Shown: in pieces, positions 43,277-52,117 of the stretch
How positions within the stretch are numbered: the first letter of the stretch is position 1
How the letters are laid out: every line of letters begins with the position of its first letter
From: Promethearchaeota archaeon
GTDB lineage: Archaea > Asgardarchaeota > Lokiarchaeia > Sigyniarchaeales > SOKP01
NCBI GenBank assembly: GCA_016839745.1
Contig: JAEOTS010000044.1
Location: 30,286 to 94,285, forward strand
DNA: 64,000 bases
Direction: 5' to 3'
Translations under genes and position numbers: made by a program
The notes under the pieces: generated by a model
Databases searched by the model: none
Told to the model about the DNA's origin: nothing
What the model saw: only the letters and a program-made list of their open reading frames with translations

Positions 43277-43684
43277 ATGGATATCAAAAAATATTTAGAT
43301 TTCCGGTTATTGGGGTTAACTGGTTCGATATTATTGATACTGTCTCAATTTTTATCTTGGTTCTCTAACCAATCTTTATTACATATCTATATCATTACAA
43401 CGAGCGTAGCAATTGAAGATTCTTTTTTATATTTATTCCCATTAATATGCGGTGTAATATGTTTAATTGGGACTATTGTAATCATAGTTAATCTTGAATA
43501 TCGAATAAATTCTGTAATAATTAATTTCATAGGACTCGGATTCTTTTTAGTCTTTATAATAGAGATCATTCCAAGAGAATTCCTTTATCTTCCTAACGCA
43601 GAAATTGGTTTTTACTTTTCAATAATCGGATCAATTTTAATCTTCTTCGATATTATAAACATCCTCATAAGTAAAGAAAAATAA
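43277..43684 (+). CDS. Small membrane protein with about four helices
   Basis: The 135-residue protein is of unknown family. Hydrophobic segments at about 12-30, 50-72, 77-97 and 108-128 predict four membrane helices with short loops. The N-terminus 'MDIKKYLDFRLLG' is positive. It is followed after 18 bases by the winged-helix membrane protein on the same strand, in the same reading frame after a single TAA. The two are probably cotranscribed and may work together. Nothing in the sequence tells the function. Confidence 0.65.
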   Translation: MDIKKYLDFRLLGLTGSILLILSQFLSWFSNQSLLHIYIITTSVAIEDSFLYLFPLICGVICLIGTIVIIVNLEYRINSVIINFIGLGFFLVFIIEIIPREFLYLPNAEIGFYFSIIGSILIFFDIINILISKEK

Positions 43685-43702
43685 TTAGGTAGGGATTTAA
43701 AA

Positions 43703-44599
43703 ATTAAGGAAAAAGAAGATATTAAAAAAAAAAATAGTGAACCTAATGATGTTGAAGCTCATTTTTACTACGCTTTAGGTCATGAACTGAGGAGAAAAAT
43801 TATTAACATCATTGGTGAAAATAAATACTCTTCATTTACTTATCTTAAAAAAGAATTGAAAGTAAGCACAGGCACTATTTACCATCATTTAGATACTTTA
43901 TCTCAACTGATAGAACAACAAGATGACAAGAAGTACTATTTGACGGAATTAGGTCTTCACGCTTATAATTCGTTAAAAGACAACATAGATAATATTCTTA
44001 CTCCAGATTTTAGCAAAAAAGAATTTAATTCACCTATTTTAAAAGTATTAATGCGTTTGACTCCAAAAAAGTATATTAACTACGAACACAACACAAAATA
44101 TCAGATTCTTATGATTTCGATCATTATTACATTAACGGGTGCAATACTTTGTGGTTTAAATGGCTTGTTTCCCTTTTTACTATTTTTTGGAGAATTCTTA
44201 ATTAATATCGAGCTTATCGATATAGTTCTTAAAATAATTCTCTCTCTTGCTTTTATAGGTAACATGTTTTTTTATTTTCTAATTAACGAAGGTATTTGTC
44301 GAATTTTTTATAAAAAAAAAGAGAATTCCTTGAAATTTTTGACATCATATGCAATTATCTTATTCCCATTAGATATTTACTTATTTTTACATTTGATCTT
44401 AATTTCTACCGGTTCTTTCGGTTTCGCTTCAGTTAAGATTTTAGATAATGTTCTTATGATTTTATTTCAAGTATGGGCTCTGTGGTTATTGACATACAAT
44501 TTAAGCGTAAATAAAAAATTGAAAATTGAAAACTCATTAATAGTATCACTCTTGGTTCACTATGGAGGATTTTCAATTGTTCTACTTATTGCTATTTAA
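43703..44599 (+). CDS. Winged-helix protein with C-terminal membrane domain, apparent ATT start
   Basis: The canonical frame begins at TTG 43856, in the middle of a winged helix. The same frame is open back to 43685 and encodes a complete ArsR-like helix-turn-helix domain: 'EAHFYYALGHELRRKIINI', 'SSFTYLKKELKVSTGTIYHH'. That extra part has no ATG, GTG or TTG. ATT at 43703 gives a natural start ('MKEKEDIKK') with a purine-rich AGGTAGGG upstream at 43688-43694. The C-terminal two thirds has four or five membrane helices. It would be a membrane-bound DNA-binding regulator of about 298 residues. Its 3' end overlaps the convergent ATP-grasp gene by eight bases. Confidence 0.72.
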   Translation: MKEKEDIKKKNSEPNDVEAHFYYALGHELRRKIINIIGENKYSSFTYLKKELKVSTGTIYHHLDTLSQLIEQQDDKKYYLTELGLHAYNSLKDNIDNILTPDFSKKEFNSPILKVLMRLTPKKYINYEHNTKYQILMISIIITLTGAILCGLNGLFPFLLFFGEFLINIELIDIVLKIILSLAFIGNMFFYFLINEGICRIFYKKKENSLKFLTSYAIILFPLDIYLFLHLILISTGSFGFASVKILDNVLMILFQVWALWLLTYNLSVNKKLKIENSLIVSLLVHYGGFSIVLLIAI

Positions 44600-45911
44600 T
44601 AACATCAAAATTGAAACTGTTAAAAATTGTCATTATTTGAGAGATTCTTTTATTCGATGACATCATATTCTTTGCTTTTGTTGAGATAAAACAAGAGTAT
44701 ATTAACTCTTTGTTGGTTTTCGAACTCTGTAAAGCTATGGGTGGAGTTACTATTTCTGGAACCAGTTTCATTAAATTAGGAACAATAACATTAATTATGT
44801 TCTTGAACGATTTATTTCCAGAGTATTTCAACTCTAATCGAGTGAAATGTGAAAACTTGTTTGGCTGTGATTTTGTCAATTCAATCTTAGATTTATATTG
44901 ATTAAACAGAAATTCTAAAGGGTTATAGTCCAATATGTTCCTAATACCTATATATGATGTGGTTAATCTTGGATTAATCTCAATAAAATAGATGGAATTG
45001 TCAGTTTTTTTTATAAAATCTAATCCAAAATAGCCTTGGAAATTTGTTAAGTCCATGGATTTTAAAATCTTTTCTAATTTTTTTCTTAAAACTTCATAAT
45101 TTTCTACAGGAGTAAATCCTCCCAAGTAGAGAGAATCTTTATTGGGATCTAGATTTTGTACATCTTGAGTATTTATACTCAGAATTATCGGATCCATAAC
45201 TCCAGTGTTTTTAGGGTTAGTTCTGTTAATTATCGAAATGCTCAAATCATCACCATCAATATATTCTTGAACTATATAGCTTCTAGCTACATCAAGTTTT
45301 GCTTTAGACCTTTCAAAAAACTGTAAGATCTGATCTTTAGCTTCAAAATGAAATATAAATTCTGAACCGGCACCATCTTCTGGTTTTATTATAATAGAAT
45401 TGCCGAGTTGATCAAATTTTTGAAGTATGAAATCCATATCAATAACGCTTCCTTTAAAAGGAATTTTATAAGATTTTGGGGAGTTCACTTTATTAATTAT
45501 AAAGTACTTGTAAGTTTCTAACTTAGAAGTTCCCAACCATACACCGTATAAATCTACACTTAAGATTTTTTTTTTATAGTCTTTTACTATTTGAGTTAAA
45601 TTATAGAGATGCTTTGAAAATTCTGGGGCAATTATAAAGCAACTTGTAGATTCTTTTACGCATTCAATATATTTTTCTAAAAAATCGTCCTTAGGTTTAA
45701 CAAGCTTTACAATATCAGAATATAAATAGCGAGATAAATGACTAATTCTTTTGTCTAACAATGTAGTAATCTGGAAGCCTAATTTTTTGAAATCTTCTGC
45801 AATAGTTCTTAACATAGCATAGCCTTCGCAAAATAAGGACGAAGGTATGTCAAGCTGATTATAACCCCCTCCTGACACAAATTCAAAGATAAAAAGTTTT
45901 TGATTAATCAT
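44592..45911 (-). CDS. ATP-grasp ligase, MfnD-like
   Basis: The 439-residue protein has an ATP-grasp core. The N-terminal 'LFIFEFVSGGGY' and 'EGYAMLRTIAEDF' resemble tyramine-glutamate ligase MfnD of methanofuran synthesis. The nucleotide-binding region includes 'IIIKPEDGAGSEFIFHF' and 'IVQEYIDGDDLSISI', and the metal-binding end is 'IYFIEINPRLTTSYIG'. ATP-grasp enzymes join a carboxylate to an amine via an acyl phosphate. No other methanofuran gene is in the window, so a different amide product is possible. A C-terminal extension of about 90 residues follows the core. Confidence 0.75.
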   Translation of the reverse strand: MINQKLFIFEFVSGGGYNQLDIPSSLFCEGYAMLRTIAEDFKKLGFQITTLLDKRISHLSRYLYSDIVKLVKPKDDFLEKYIECVKESTSCFIIAPEFSKHLYNLTQIVKDYKKKILSVDLYGVWLGTSKLETYKYFIINKVNSPKSYKIPFKGSVIDMDFILQKFDQLGNSIIIKPEDGAGSEFIFHFEAKDQILQFFERSKAKLDVARSYIVQEYIDGDDLSISIINRTNPKNTGVMDPIILSINTQDVQNLDPNKDSLYLGGFTPVENYEVLRKKLEKILKSMDLTNFQGYFGLDFIKKTDNSIYFIEINPRLTTSYIGIRNILDYNPLEFLFNQYKSKIELTKSQPNKFSHFTRLELKYSGNKSFKNIINVIVPNLMKLVPEIVTPPIALQSSKTNKELIYSCFISTKAKNMMSSNKRISQIMTIFNSFNFDVIK

Positions 45912-46015
45912 TTTTTATATAAATGAGTAATTTTCATAATTTTAAAATGGTTTTAAAATGAGATTAAATTATTGTAATTAGCTAAAATTTAAACAAAAAA
46001 CTGTAAGTGTAAGAC

Positions 46016-47263
46016 ATGCCTTTTTTTACAGATGATGTAATGCAAAGAATTAGATATCTGCATTATAAAATTAAAAAATTTGAAGAAGCTTTAGATAAAG
46101 AAGAAGAAAGTTTTAATTTGGACGATTTAAATCTTGTTTTAGAATACACTAAGACGTTAAATATTAACTATCAAAATGTAGATCATGTTAAACTTTTAAA
46201 AGATTTGGATCTTACACCAATATTTTTAGAACCATTAGAAAATAACAGAGAGATTCAAATAAGCGATTTAATGTTTGAGTGTGCTCGTGCATTATGGGTA
46301 ATGGCAAGAGCGTATTCTCATATCTCTGAAAAATTTGAAGATGAAGAGGATTGGGAAGATTCAATAATAGCGATGGTTGAGTGTAGTAAGATTTTTAAAA
46401 CTGGAGCCTATTTTAGTGCTGCATCAGTAAATCAGCATGATATAGGCGTAACCCTTTCATCTGAGAATCTCGAATTGAATTCAGAAGAAGCGCGAATTTT
46501 AGCACAAAGTATTGCAGCTCTCAAAGAAGAGAATTCTGGTAATATTTATTTCGCTTCGAAATTGTATGCAGGATTAAGCTCATTATCAAAAAGATTATTT
46601 TATTTGAAAAAGCACGAAGAAAAGAAAAAACAACAATTACGAGGACAATTTCACTTCGATATGGGCAAAGCATGCCAACTTAAAGCCCAAGCCTCTTTAG
46701 AATCCTCTATTACGAATATAAACAAAGATAAAGTTAGAAAGTTACAGCAAAAAGCTAATTTTTACTTCTTGAAATCAGAGGAAATTTGGAATGAAATGAT
46801 CAGTAGTGTTTCTGATTTGTCGAGCGAGGAGAAAAACAGCATAGAGCTAAATCTATCGGTTGTCAAAGATATCATGAAAGAAAACAAATTTGAGCCTTTA
46901 AACTACGAGGAAATTAAAAAAATTCAAGATCCTGAGCCTATAATTATTATCCCCGAAAACTTGGCTCCTTTTGTTCCAAAAAGTACAATTTATCTAACCA
47001 AATTTGTACCTAAGGATTTAAACATTAAAAGATTCAAATCGTTTCAAAAGAAGAAAATAGAACAAAAAATTCCATATAGTAAGCGAGAGAGATTAATAGA
47101 TAAAAAAGCAGGTATAGTAAGAACTATTAATGAATTGAAACTTTTAAAAGAAAACAAAGAAATCGATGTGGAAAAATTCGCTGAACTAATGGAAAAATAT
47201 TCAACTAAACTTAAAATGATAGAAACTGCTATAGGAAAATTAGCTCATTCAATCAAGCATTAA
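46016..47263 (+). CDS. Helical protein with possible BRO1-like domain
   Basis: The 415-residue protein is almost all helical. Residues from about 120 to 250 follow the order of BRO1 (ALIX/Bro1) domains: an amphipathic helix 'AMVECSKIFKTGAYFSAAS', then 'SEEARILAQSIAALKEENSG', 'YFASKLYAGLSSLSKRLFYL' and a final long helix with 'FHFDMGKACQLKAQASLE'. BRO1 proteins bind ESCRT-III in eukaryotes. The C-terminal 80 residues look like a charged coiled coil. There is no membrane segment. The match is by pattern only, so an unrelated helical repeat protein remains possible. It stands alone, with no ESCRT genes nearby. Confidence 0.5.
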   Translation: MPFFTDDVMQRIRYLHYKIKKFEEALDKEEESFNLDDLNLVLEYTKTLNINYQNVDHVKLLKDLDLTPIFLEPLENNREIQISDLMFECARALWVMARAYSHISEKFEDEEDWEDSIIAMVECSKIFKTGAYFSAASVNQHDIGVTLSSENLELNSEEARILAQSIAALKEENSGNIYFASKLYAGLSSLSKRLFYLKKHEEKKKQQLRGQFHFDMGKACQLKAQASLESSITNINKDKVRKLQQKANFYFLKSEEIWNEMISSVSDLSSEEKNSIELNLSVVKDIMKENKFEPLNYEEIKKIQDPEPIIIIPENLAPFVPKSTIYLTKFVPKDLNIKRFKSFQKKKIEQKIPYSKRERLIDKKAGIVRTINELKLLKENKEIDVEKFAELMEKYSTKLKMIETAIGKLAHSIKH

Positions 47264-47312
47264 TTTAGTTAGAAAAGGGTAATATAATCATATTTTTAAA
47301 CATTTTTTAGTT

Positions 47313-47789
47313 TTATTTTCGTTCTAAATAAATTTTTCTATTTTGGTCAATTTCAAACTCCCTTTCAGCCTTCTCTTTAAAGAGAAGATCGTAGATTTCT
47401 TTAAAGAGAATTCCAAGTAAGAGGGCTTCTATTATGAGGCTTAACCAAATTATCATTACTTGCAAATTATGTAAATCTAAAAACAAGAGCGAAGAAAAGA
47501 TGAAAACATGGGGTAAATATAATAAAGAAACTAAGCCTATCCGTTTGCCAAATTTGCGAATATGCTTATCTTCCAGTCTAAAAACTTTCTCAAATTTTAA
47601 AGCTTCTACTAAGTAGTAGATGCTAAAAATCATATTAACTATAGTCAAGAAAACAATGAAGTCTCTTTCTTTTGGTTCTAAGGCGATGTAAGGTTTTAGA
47701 AGTATTGAACTGAATAAAAATGTAAAAGAAAAAATGAATTGAATTGTTGATAATGAAATCAAGCCATCGCGGAAGTATTTGTAATCCAT
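47313..47789 (-). CDS. Four-helix membrane protein of unknown function
   Basis: The 158-residue protein has hydrophobic segments at about 12-32, 44-62, 88-106 and 111-131. Charged N- and C-terminal tails follow ('EKAEREFEIDQNRKIYLERK' at the end). I recognise no family. A positively charged loop between helices two and three ('RLEDKHIRKFGKR') should face the cytosol. It is convergent with the BRO1-like gene. The ATG start at 47789 gives the only sensible N-terminus. Confidence 0.62.
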   Translation of the reverse strand: MDYKYFRDGLISLSTIQFIFSFTFLFSSILLKPYIALEPKERDFIVFLTIVNMIFSIYYLVEALKFEKVFRLEDKHIRKFGKRIGLVSLLYLPHVFIFSSLLFLDLHNLQVMIIWLSLIIEALLLGILFKEIYDLLFKEKAEREFEIDQNRKIYLERK

Positions 47790-47869
47790 TTTTTGTTAGT
47801 CCAAAATTAAAATTGAAATTTTATTAAAGATAAAAACAAAAAATGTATTATTAATTAAAATATAATTGT

Positions 47870-49573
47870 GTGTTTTCGATGAGTTATTTAAGTGAAGAAG
47901 AGATTGAAAATTTAAAATTAACGCATCCCAAAAAGCGAATATTACGCTATATATTTCTTTTAACCGGTTTATTCATCATTTTCTTAGGTTGTTTATTCAC
48001 CTTCATTGGTTTCGATTTTGAGATCACCTTTAACGGTTTTAATCTCTCATTGCTCATCAATATCTTAATCATTATATTTGGAGGAATAATTACATCTAAA
48101 TTTTATATTACACCTTACTATTTACGGGAGAATTCTTTAACATTTAAAAGAATGCGAGACCTAAGGGAACCCGTTGAAAGCTACATTAAATTCAATTCTT
48201 TTAGCATAATGAGACTTATAGCAGCATTAATTTTAATAATAAATGGAATAATATCTTTTCTTGTATTCGGAGATGATGTAGGTCACGAGGTAGAATTTGG
48301 AAGTGCTGTTGTTCTCGGAGGACCCTCATGGTTTTACGTCACTGGTCTTCCTATGTTAATAACTGGAGTTAGCTTGCTAATATATTTTATAATGAGTCCG
48401 TTTCGCGGTATTTTTTCTAAATCAAAGAATTTCTTCTTTTTCTATGAGATCAGACCAGGATTTGCGTGGTTAACAGAAATCCCTAAGGGAGATATCGAGG
48501 TTTTTCGGTATCAAAATAACCATTTAGGACCAAAACTAGCTTGGATTATTCTTATGTTTCCATTCATCGTTTTGCAATTAATGACTGCAATTCCCTTATT
48601 TGCTGCAGAACGAGCGGGTCCTGAGTTTGTATTGTCATGGACATTTTTATTATTATCCATTTTGGATATTATCGCCTTGGTTATTTTGATTTTTTTTCAA
48701 CAGAATTATTTTGAAATCGCTACAAAGGAGAAACTTTATGAAATGTGGTTTTCTCCAATCAAATTGAGGAGACAATCTCGATTTAAGGAAGAATTTAGTG
48801 AATTTTTAGAACGCACCTCGGAATCACGAAATTTGGACGATAATAACGACACTACAATATTTACGGAAGTAGAATCTTCTCATTTTCAATTGTTCAAATT
48901 ATTCTTTGGTTTTTTTTTGATAATTATCGCTATAATTATGCTAACCCAAATGGTATTATTTGGTCCTTTAGTTTGGTGGATTGCTTTAATTTATGGTTCA
49001 ATGCTCCTAATAAAAAGTCTTTTCTATGACTTTAGTAAAAAGGGTGGTGATGCATTTCAATTTAACAAAGAATCAAAAAAATTTAGGTTTGAACGTATTT
49101 TTAGTTTTAAATTTCATTATGTAGCTGCGGATAATGTTAAATCCATTACTGTGAGAAAATGGTATAGAAAATTAGATTTCTTTGATATCTTTGGAATTAG
49201 TTTATTATTAATTTACTTAACTCTTCAACAATTAGAAGGGTGGCTAACAGCAGACACAATAGTTTTGATACTTGATAATTTGATTAGTACATTTTTATGG
49301 ATAACGATAATTGTAATCAGCGTTTTCTATTTGTGCCTTCCCATTGATGTTTTTGAAGTAAAGACAGCTAGCATTACTTATAGAATACCAATTACTCTTA
49401 AAGTTAAAGATAACAAGCCTTTTTTCAAATATCTAAGCAATTTGAAAAACTTTCCTAAAGAAGTTTTAAAACCTGAGATGAAAAAAACATTTTTATTGAG
49501 AATGTCAATTGTGATTCTTCTCATCTTCGGAGCAATGATGTACGTAGCTTTTTACTATCTTTTTATCTTCTAA
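47870..49573 (+). CDS. Large multi-pass membrane protein of unknown function
   Basis: The 567-residue protein has about nine to ten membrane helices arranged in pairs: about 25-45, 58-75, 105-125, 145-165, 220-240, 255-275, 345-380, 440-480 and near the C-terminus. Between helix pairs are cytosolic domains with PH-like beta patterns ('GDAFQFNKESKKFRFERI', 'VKSITVRKW'), reminiscent of bacterial YdbS/PH-type membrane proteins, but I do not assign a family. The N-terminus starts 'MFSMSYLSEEEIENLKL'; the second Met (47879) may be the real start. It is divergent from the membrane protein on its left. Confidence 0.66.
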   Translation: MFSMSYLSEEEIENLKLTHPKKRILRYIFLLTGLFIIFLGCLFTFIGFDFEITFNGFNLSLLINILIIIFGGIITSKFYITPYYLRENSLTFKRMRDLREPVESYIKFNSFSIMRLIAALILIINGIISFLVFGDDVGHEVEFGSAVVLGGPSWFYVTGLPMLITGVSLLIYFIMSPFRGIFSKSKNFFFFYEIRPGFAWLTEIPKGDIEVFRYQNNHLGPKLAWIILMFPFIVLQLMTAIPLFAAERAGPEFVLSWTFLLLSILDIIALVILIFFQQNYFEIATKEKLYEMWFSPIKLRRQSRFKEEFSEFLERTSESRNLDDNNDTTIFTEVESSHFQLFKLFFGFFLIIIAIIMLTQMVLFGPLVWWIALIYGSMLLIKSLFYDFSKKGGDAFQFNKESKKFRFERIFSFKFHYVAADNVKSITVRKWYRKLDFFDIFGISLLLIYLTLQQLEGWLTADTIVLILDNLISTFLWITIIVISVFYLCLPIDVFEVKTASITYRIPITLKVKDNKPFFKYLSNLKNFPKEVLKPEMKKTFLLRMSIVILLIFGAMMYVAFYYLFIF

Positions 49574-49632
49574 AACGATTTTGGTACCTCATAAATAATA
49601 ACTAATTAATTTTAGTAGAAATTTTATACTTT

Positions 49633-49920
49633 ATGTCTGCTGACCAATTAAAATTAGTTTTATATATGAAAAATATGTTTTCTGATTTAATTTATATTAA
49701 CAGCATTATTGCGACTGAGTTAGTTAAAATAACTGAAAATTTAGCTGCTATAAGGCACGGAGAAGATTTTTTAGAAAAAAGTACTTGTACAACAGAACAT
49801 AATGAAATAAATCAGGAAATCTTAAACATATTAGACAAATATAACAAAAGTTCAAGCGAAGTTATAAGAATGGAACGCTTAAAAAAGCATATTTTGAAAC
49901 ATCTGGGTGAAAATAAGTAA
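49633..49920 (+). CDS. Small helical protein of unknown function
   Basis: The 95-residue protein is predicted all-helical, mostly amphipathic ('DLIYINSIIATELVKITENL', 'EINQEILNILDKYNKS'), and could form a helical bundle or dimer. I recognise no family. It is directly upstream of the scaffold-like gene, overlapping it if that gene uses GTG 49907 or separated by one base if ATG 49922 is used. Cotranscription with that gene is likely. Confidence 0.62.
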   Translation: MSADQLKLVLYMKNMFSDLIYINSIIATELVKITENLAAIRHGEDFLEKSTCTTEHNEINQEILNILDKYNKSSSEVIRMERLKKHILKHLGENK

Positions 49921-49921
49921 G

Positions 49922-50362
49922 ATGCCTCAAAAAGAGGACAATTTTGATAGATTTGTTAAGGAACTTCAGCAAGAGATAATTGACAAAGAAGTAAGCGATT
50001 TTAACGAATATATTGTAAATCTGTTTCATAACCCTAAAAATTGGGGTAAACCTTCTAATTTTACTATTTCACATTCATATTTGGGACCACGGAAAAAGAC
50101 AATGGAATTTTATTTAACAATCAAAAACGGAATTATTGAAAAAGCAAATTTTTTTACTGATGGTTGTGGAGCTACAGTAGCAACAGGAAGCCAAGCTACT
50201 TTATTAATCGAGGGTAAAACCGTTGAATATGCGGAAAAATTGAAACCGGAAGATATTGACCTCGCATTACATGGCTTACCAGAGGATCATAAACATAGCC
50301 TAGAATTAGCAGTTACGGCTTTAAGGGATTTAATTGGAAAATTTAAAAAAAATAAAGGGTAA
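49922..50362 (+). CDS. IscU/NifU-like scaffold protein lacking two of three cysteines
   Basis: The 146-residue protein (from ATG 49922) has the IscU fold pattern. 'LFHNPKNWGKP' is the conserved N-terminal helix, 'LGPRKKTMEFYLTIKNGII' the strand pair, 'FFTDGCGATVATGSQ' the loop with the central Cys, and 'DHKHSLELAVTALRDLI' the C-terminal helix. Classical IscU has three Cys ligands. Here only that in 'DGCGA' remains; the first is replaced in 'LGPRKKT' and the third by His in 'HKHS'. It cannot hold a cluster in the usual way and may do another job. GTG 49907 is an alternative start. Confidence 0.78.
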   Translation: MPQKEDNFDRFVKELQQEIIDKEVSDFNEYIVNLFHNPKNWGKPSNFTISHSYLGPRKKTMEFYLTIKNGIIEKANFFTDGCGATVATGSQATLLIEGKTVEYAEKLKPEDIDLALHGLPEDHKHSLELAVTALRDLIGKFKKNKG

Positions 50363-50436
50363 AAATGTATAATAAAAATATAAGAAATGGAGTAATAACT
50401 TAAAATAAACAATTTAAAACAATATTGTGATATCTT

Positions 50437-51339
50437 ATGGAAAAGATCTTAATTGTAGGTCCGGCAAGTCAAATACTAGGAATTAGAATTGCTCAAGAGT
50501 TAAATATTAATTACTTTAATACTGAATCAAAAACATTCCCTGACGGAGAAAACTACCTCAGGATAAACTTAGATAATGAATCCTTGATTGAAGGGAAAGA
50601 AATTATAATAGTTCAATCAACAGGACCAAGTTCAAGTGGAAATCAAAACGCTCGTTTAATTGAGCTTCTCATGATGATCGATGCTGTCAAAAGGATGGGG
50701 GCTGAAAAAATCGTCGTTGTGATTCCTTATCTCGCATATGCTCGCCAAGATAAGATTTTTAGACCTGGAGAGTGTAAATTTGCTAATTTAGTGTTGTGTC
50801 TTATTGATTCTATGAGAGTAGACGAACTTTATGTGGTTGACGTACACGCTCCAAAAATCTTAGAAGAGGTTCAATGTAAATGGATTAACATTGATTCTAT
50901 GAAAATATTAGCCGACTATATTAAATCTTTAGATGTCAAAGAAATCGTAGTTGTGGCTCCAGATAAAGGCGCTGTTGAAAGATCAAAAGCATTTGCCAAA
51001 CATTTTGGAGAAGATGTGCCCGTAGATTACTTTGAAAAAGTAAGAGATGTAAAAACGGGAGAGATAACTATGTCTGGCAAATTAAGTTTAAAAAATAAAG
51101 ATGTAGTCGTTTCTGACGATATTATTGCTACGGGAGGAACAATGGCTAAAGCTATAAAACTCTCAAAAGAAAGTGGAGCTAATAGAGTATTTGCTGTCGC
51201 GACTCATGCTTTATTATTAGAAAATGCCAAGTTCAGAATTATCAAAGCAGGAGCTGATGAAATAATTGGCACTGATTCAATTGATAATGAAGCAAGTAAA
51301 GTTTCCTTAGCAAAAGCAATTGTAGATTACTTGAAATAG
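50437..51339 (+). CDS. prs: Ribose-phosphate pyrophosphokinase (PRPP synthase)
   Basis: The 300-residue enzyme makes PRPP from ribose 5-phosphate and ATP for nucleotide, histidine and tryptophan synthesis. The family marks are 'FPDGENYLRIN' near residue 36, the ATP-binding flexible loop 'YARQDKIFRPGE' near residue 100, and the PRPP-binding loop 'VVSDDIIATGGTMAKA' near residue 222. It matches the shorter archaeal class in length. It follows the scaffold-like gene by 74 bases on the same strand and is convergent with the UPF0200 gene. Confidence 0.95.
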   Translation: MEKILIVGPASQILGIRIAQELNINYFNTESKTFPDGENYLRINLDNESLIEGKEIIIVQSTGPSSSGNQNARLIELLMMIDAVKRMGAEKIVVVIPYLAYARQDKIFRPGECKFANLVLCLIDSMRVDELYVVDVHAPKILEEVQCKWINIDSMKILADYIKSLDVKEIVVVAPDKGAVERSKAFAKHFGEDVPVDYFEKVRDVKTGEITMSGKLSLKNKDVVVSDDIIATGGTMAKAIKLSKESGANRVFAVATHALLLENAKFRIIKAGADEIIGTDSIDNEASKVSLAKAIVDYLK

Positions 51340-51343
51340 GATT

Positions 51344-51886
51344 CTAATAATTCTTGATAATTTTTAAAATTAATTTTCTCGTAATTTTTTGAACTTTCTT
51401 TTTTGAGAGGTTATTATTTATCTTATAATTTGCATTATCAATTACATCATCTAAACCAAAGGCGATTTCGCGTTGGTCTCTTTCTCTTAGATCTTCAAAA
51501 GTGTTAGGATCATCTGGTCTTCCCCTATTCGAGAGTCTTTCAATTCTTACATTGTCATCAATTACTACTGCTACAATTGGAAATTTCCACGAGGTTCGAA
51601 AAGTCTTAACTTCGGCAATAGATCTCAAACCATCTATAAAAACAACCTCACTATCTAAATTTTTAATTAACGCTACGCATTTTTCAGCTATAATTTCTGG
51701 ACCGAATTTTTCTCGTAATTCTTGAGCAATTTTACCTAGATTTTCGTCTGTAGGTTCAATACCTCTTCCTTGCGCTTCGTTTCGTATTACATCACCCATC
51801 GTTATTATAACACCTAGATCCTTAATAGCTTTTAACACTGTTGATTTACCAGAACCTGGTAATCCACAGAAGCCAATAAGAATCAT
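51344..51886 (-). CDS. UPF0200-type P-loop nucleotide kinase-like protein
   Basis: The 180-residue protein (from ATG 51886) has a P-loop 'GLPGSGKST' at residues 8-16. 'MGDVIRNEAQGRGI' and 'FIDGLRSIAEV' are blocks I associate with the archaeal UPF0200 family, which resembles dephospho-CoA and adenylate kinases. 'RDQREIAFGLDDVID' near residue 135 also fits. The substrate of this family is not established. A longer frame begins at 51919 and adds 11 residues that do not resemble the family start. It lies four bases from the end of prs, convergent. Confidence 0.82.
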   Translation of the reverse strand: MILIGFCGLPGSGKSTVLKAIKDLGVIITMGDVIRNEAQGRGIEPTDENLGKIAQELREKFGPEIIAEKCVALIKNLDSEVVFIDGLRSIAEVKTFRTSWKFPIVAVVIDDNVRIERLSNRGRPDDPNTFEDLRERDQREIAFGLDDVIDNANYKINNNLSKKKVQKITRKLILKIIKNY

Positions 51887-52117
51887 TTTACGGGTAGAGT
51901 TTTCTCCAATCGGGCTCATAAGGGTGAGGATTCTCTTTATAAAATTCTTGGTTAGATGTGTAACAACTCTCGCAATATCATTGGAACTAAATCGTGAAGT
52001 GGTTTTAAAGTTAGATCTTTCTTATTAGTTAAAAAGATTGATAAATTTAAAAGTTTTAAATTTATCCAATAATATAGTTGAAACGATTAAGAATTTAGAA
52101 AATCATTTGATTATTTA

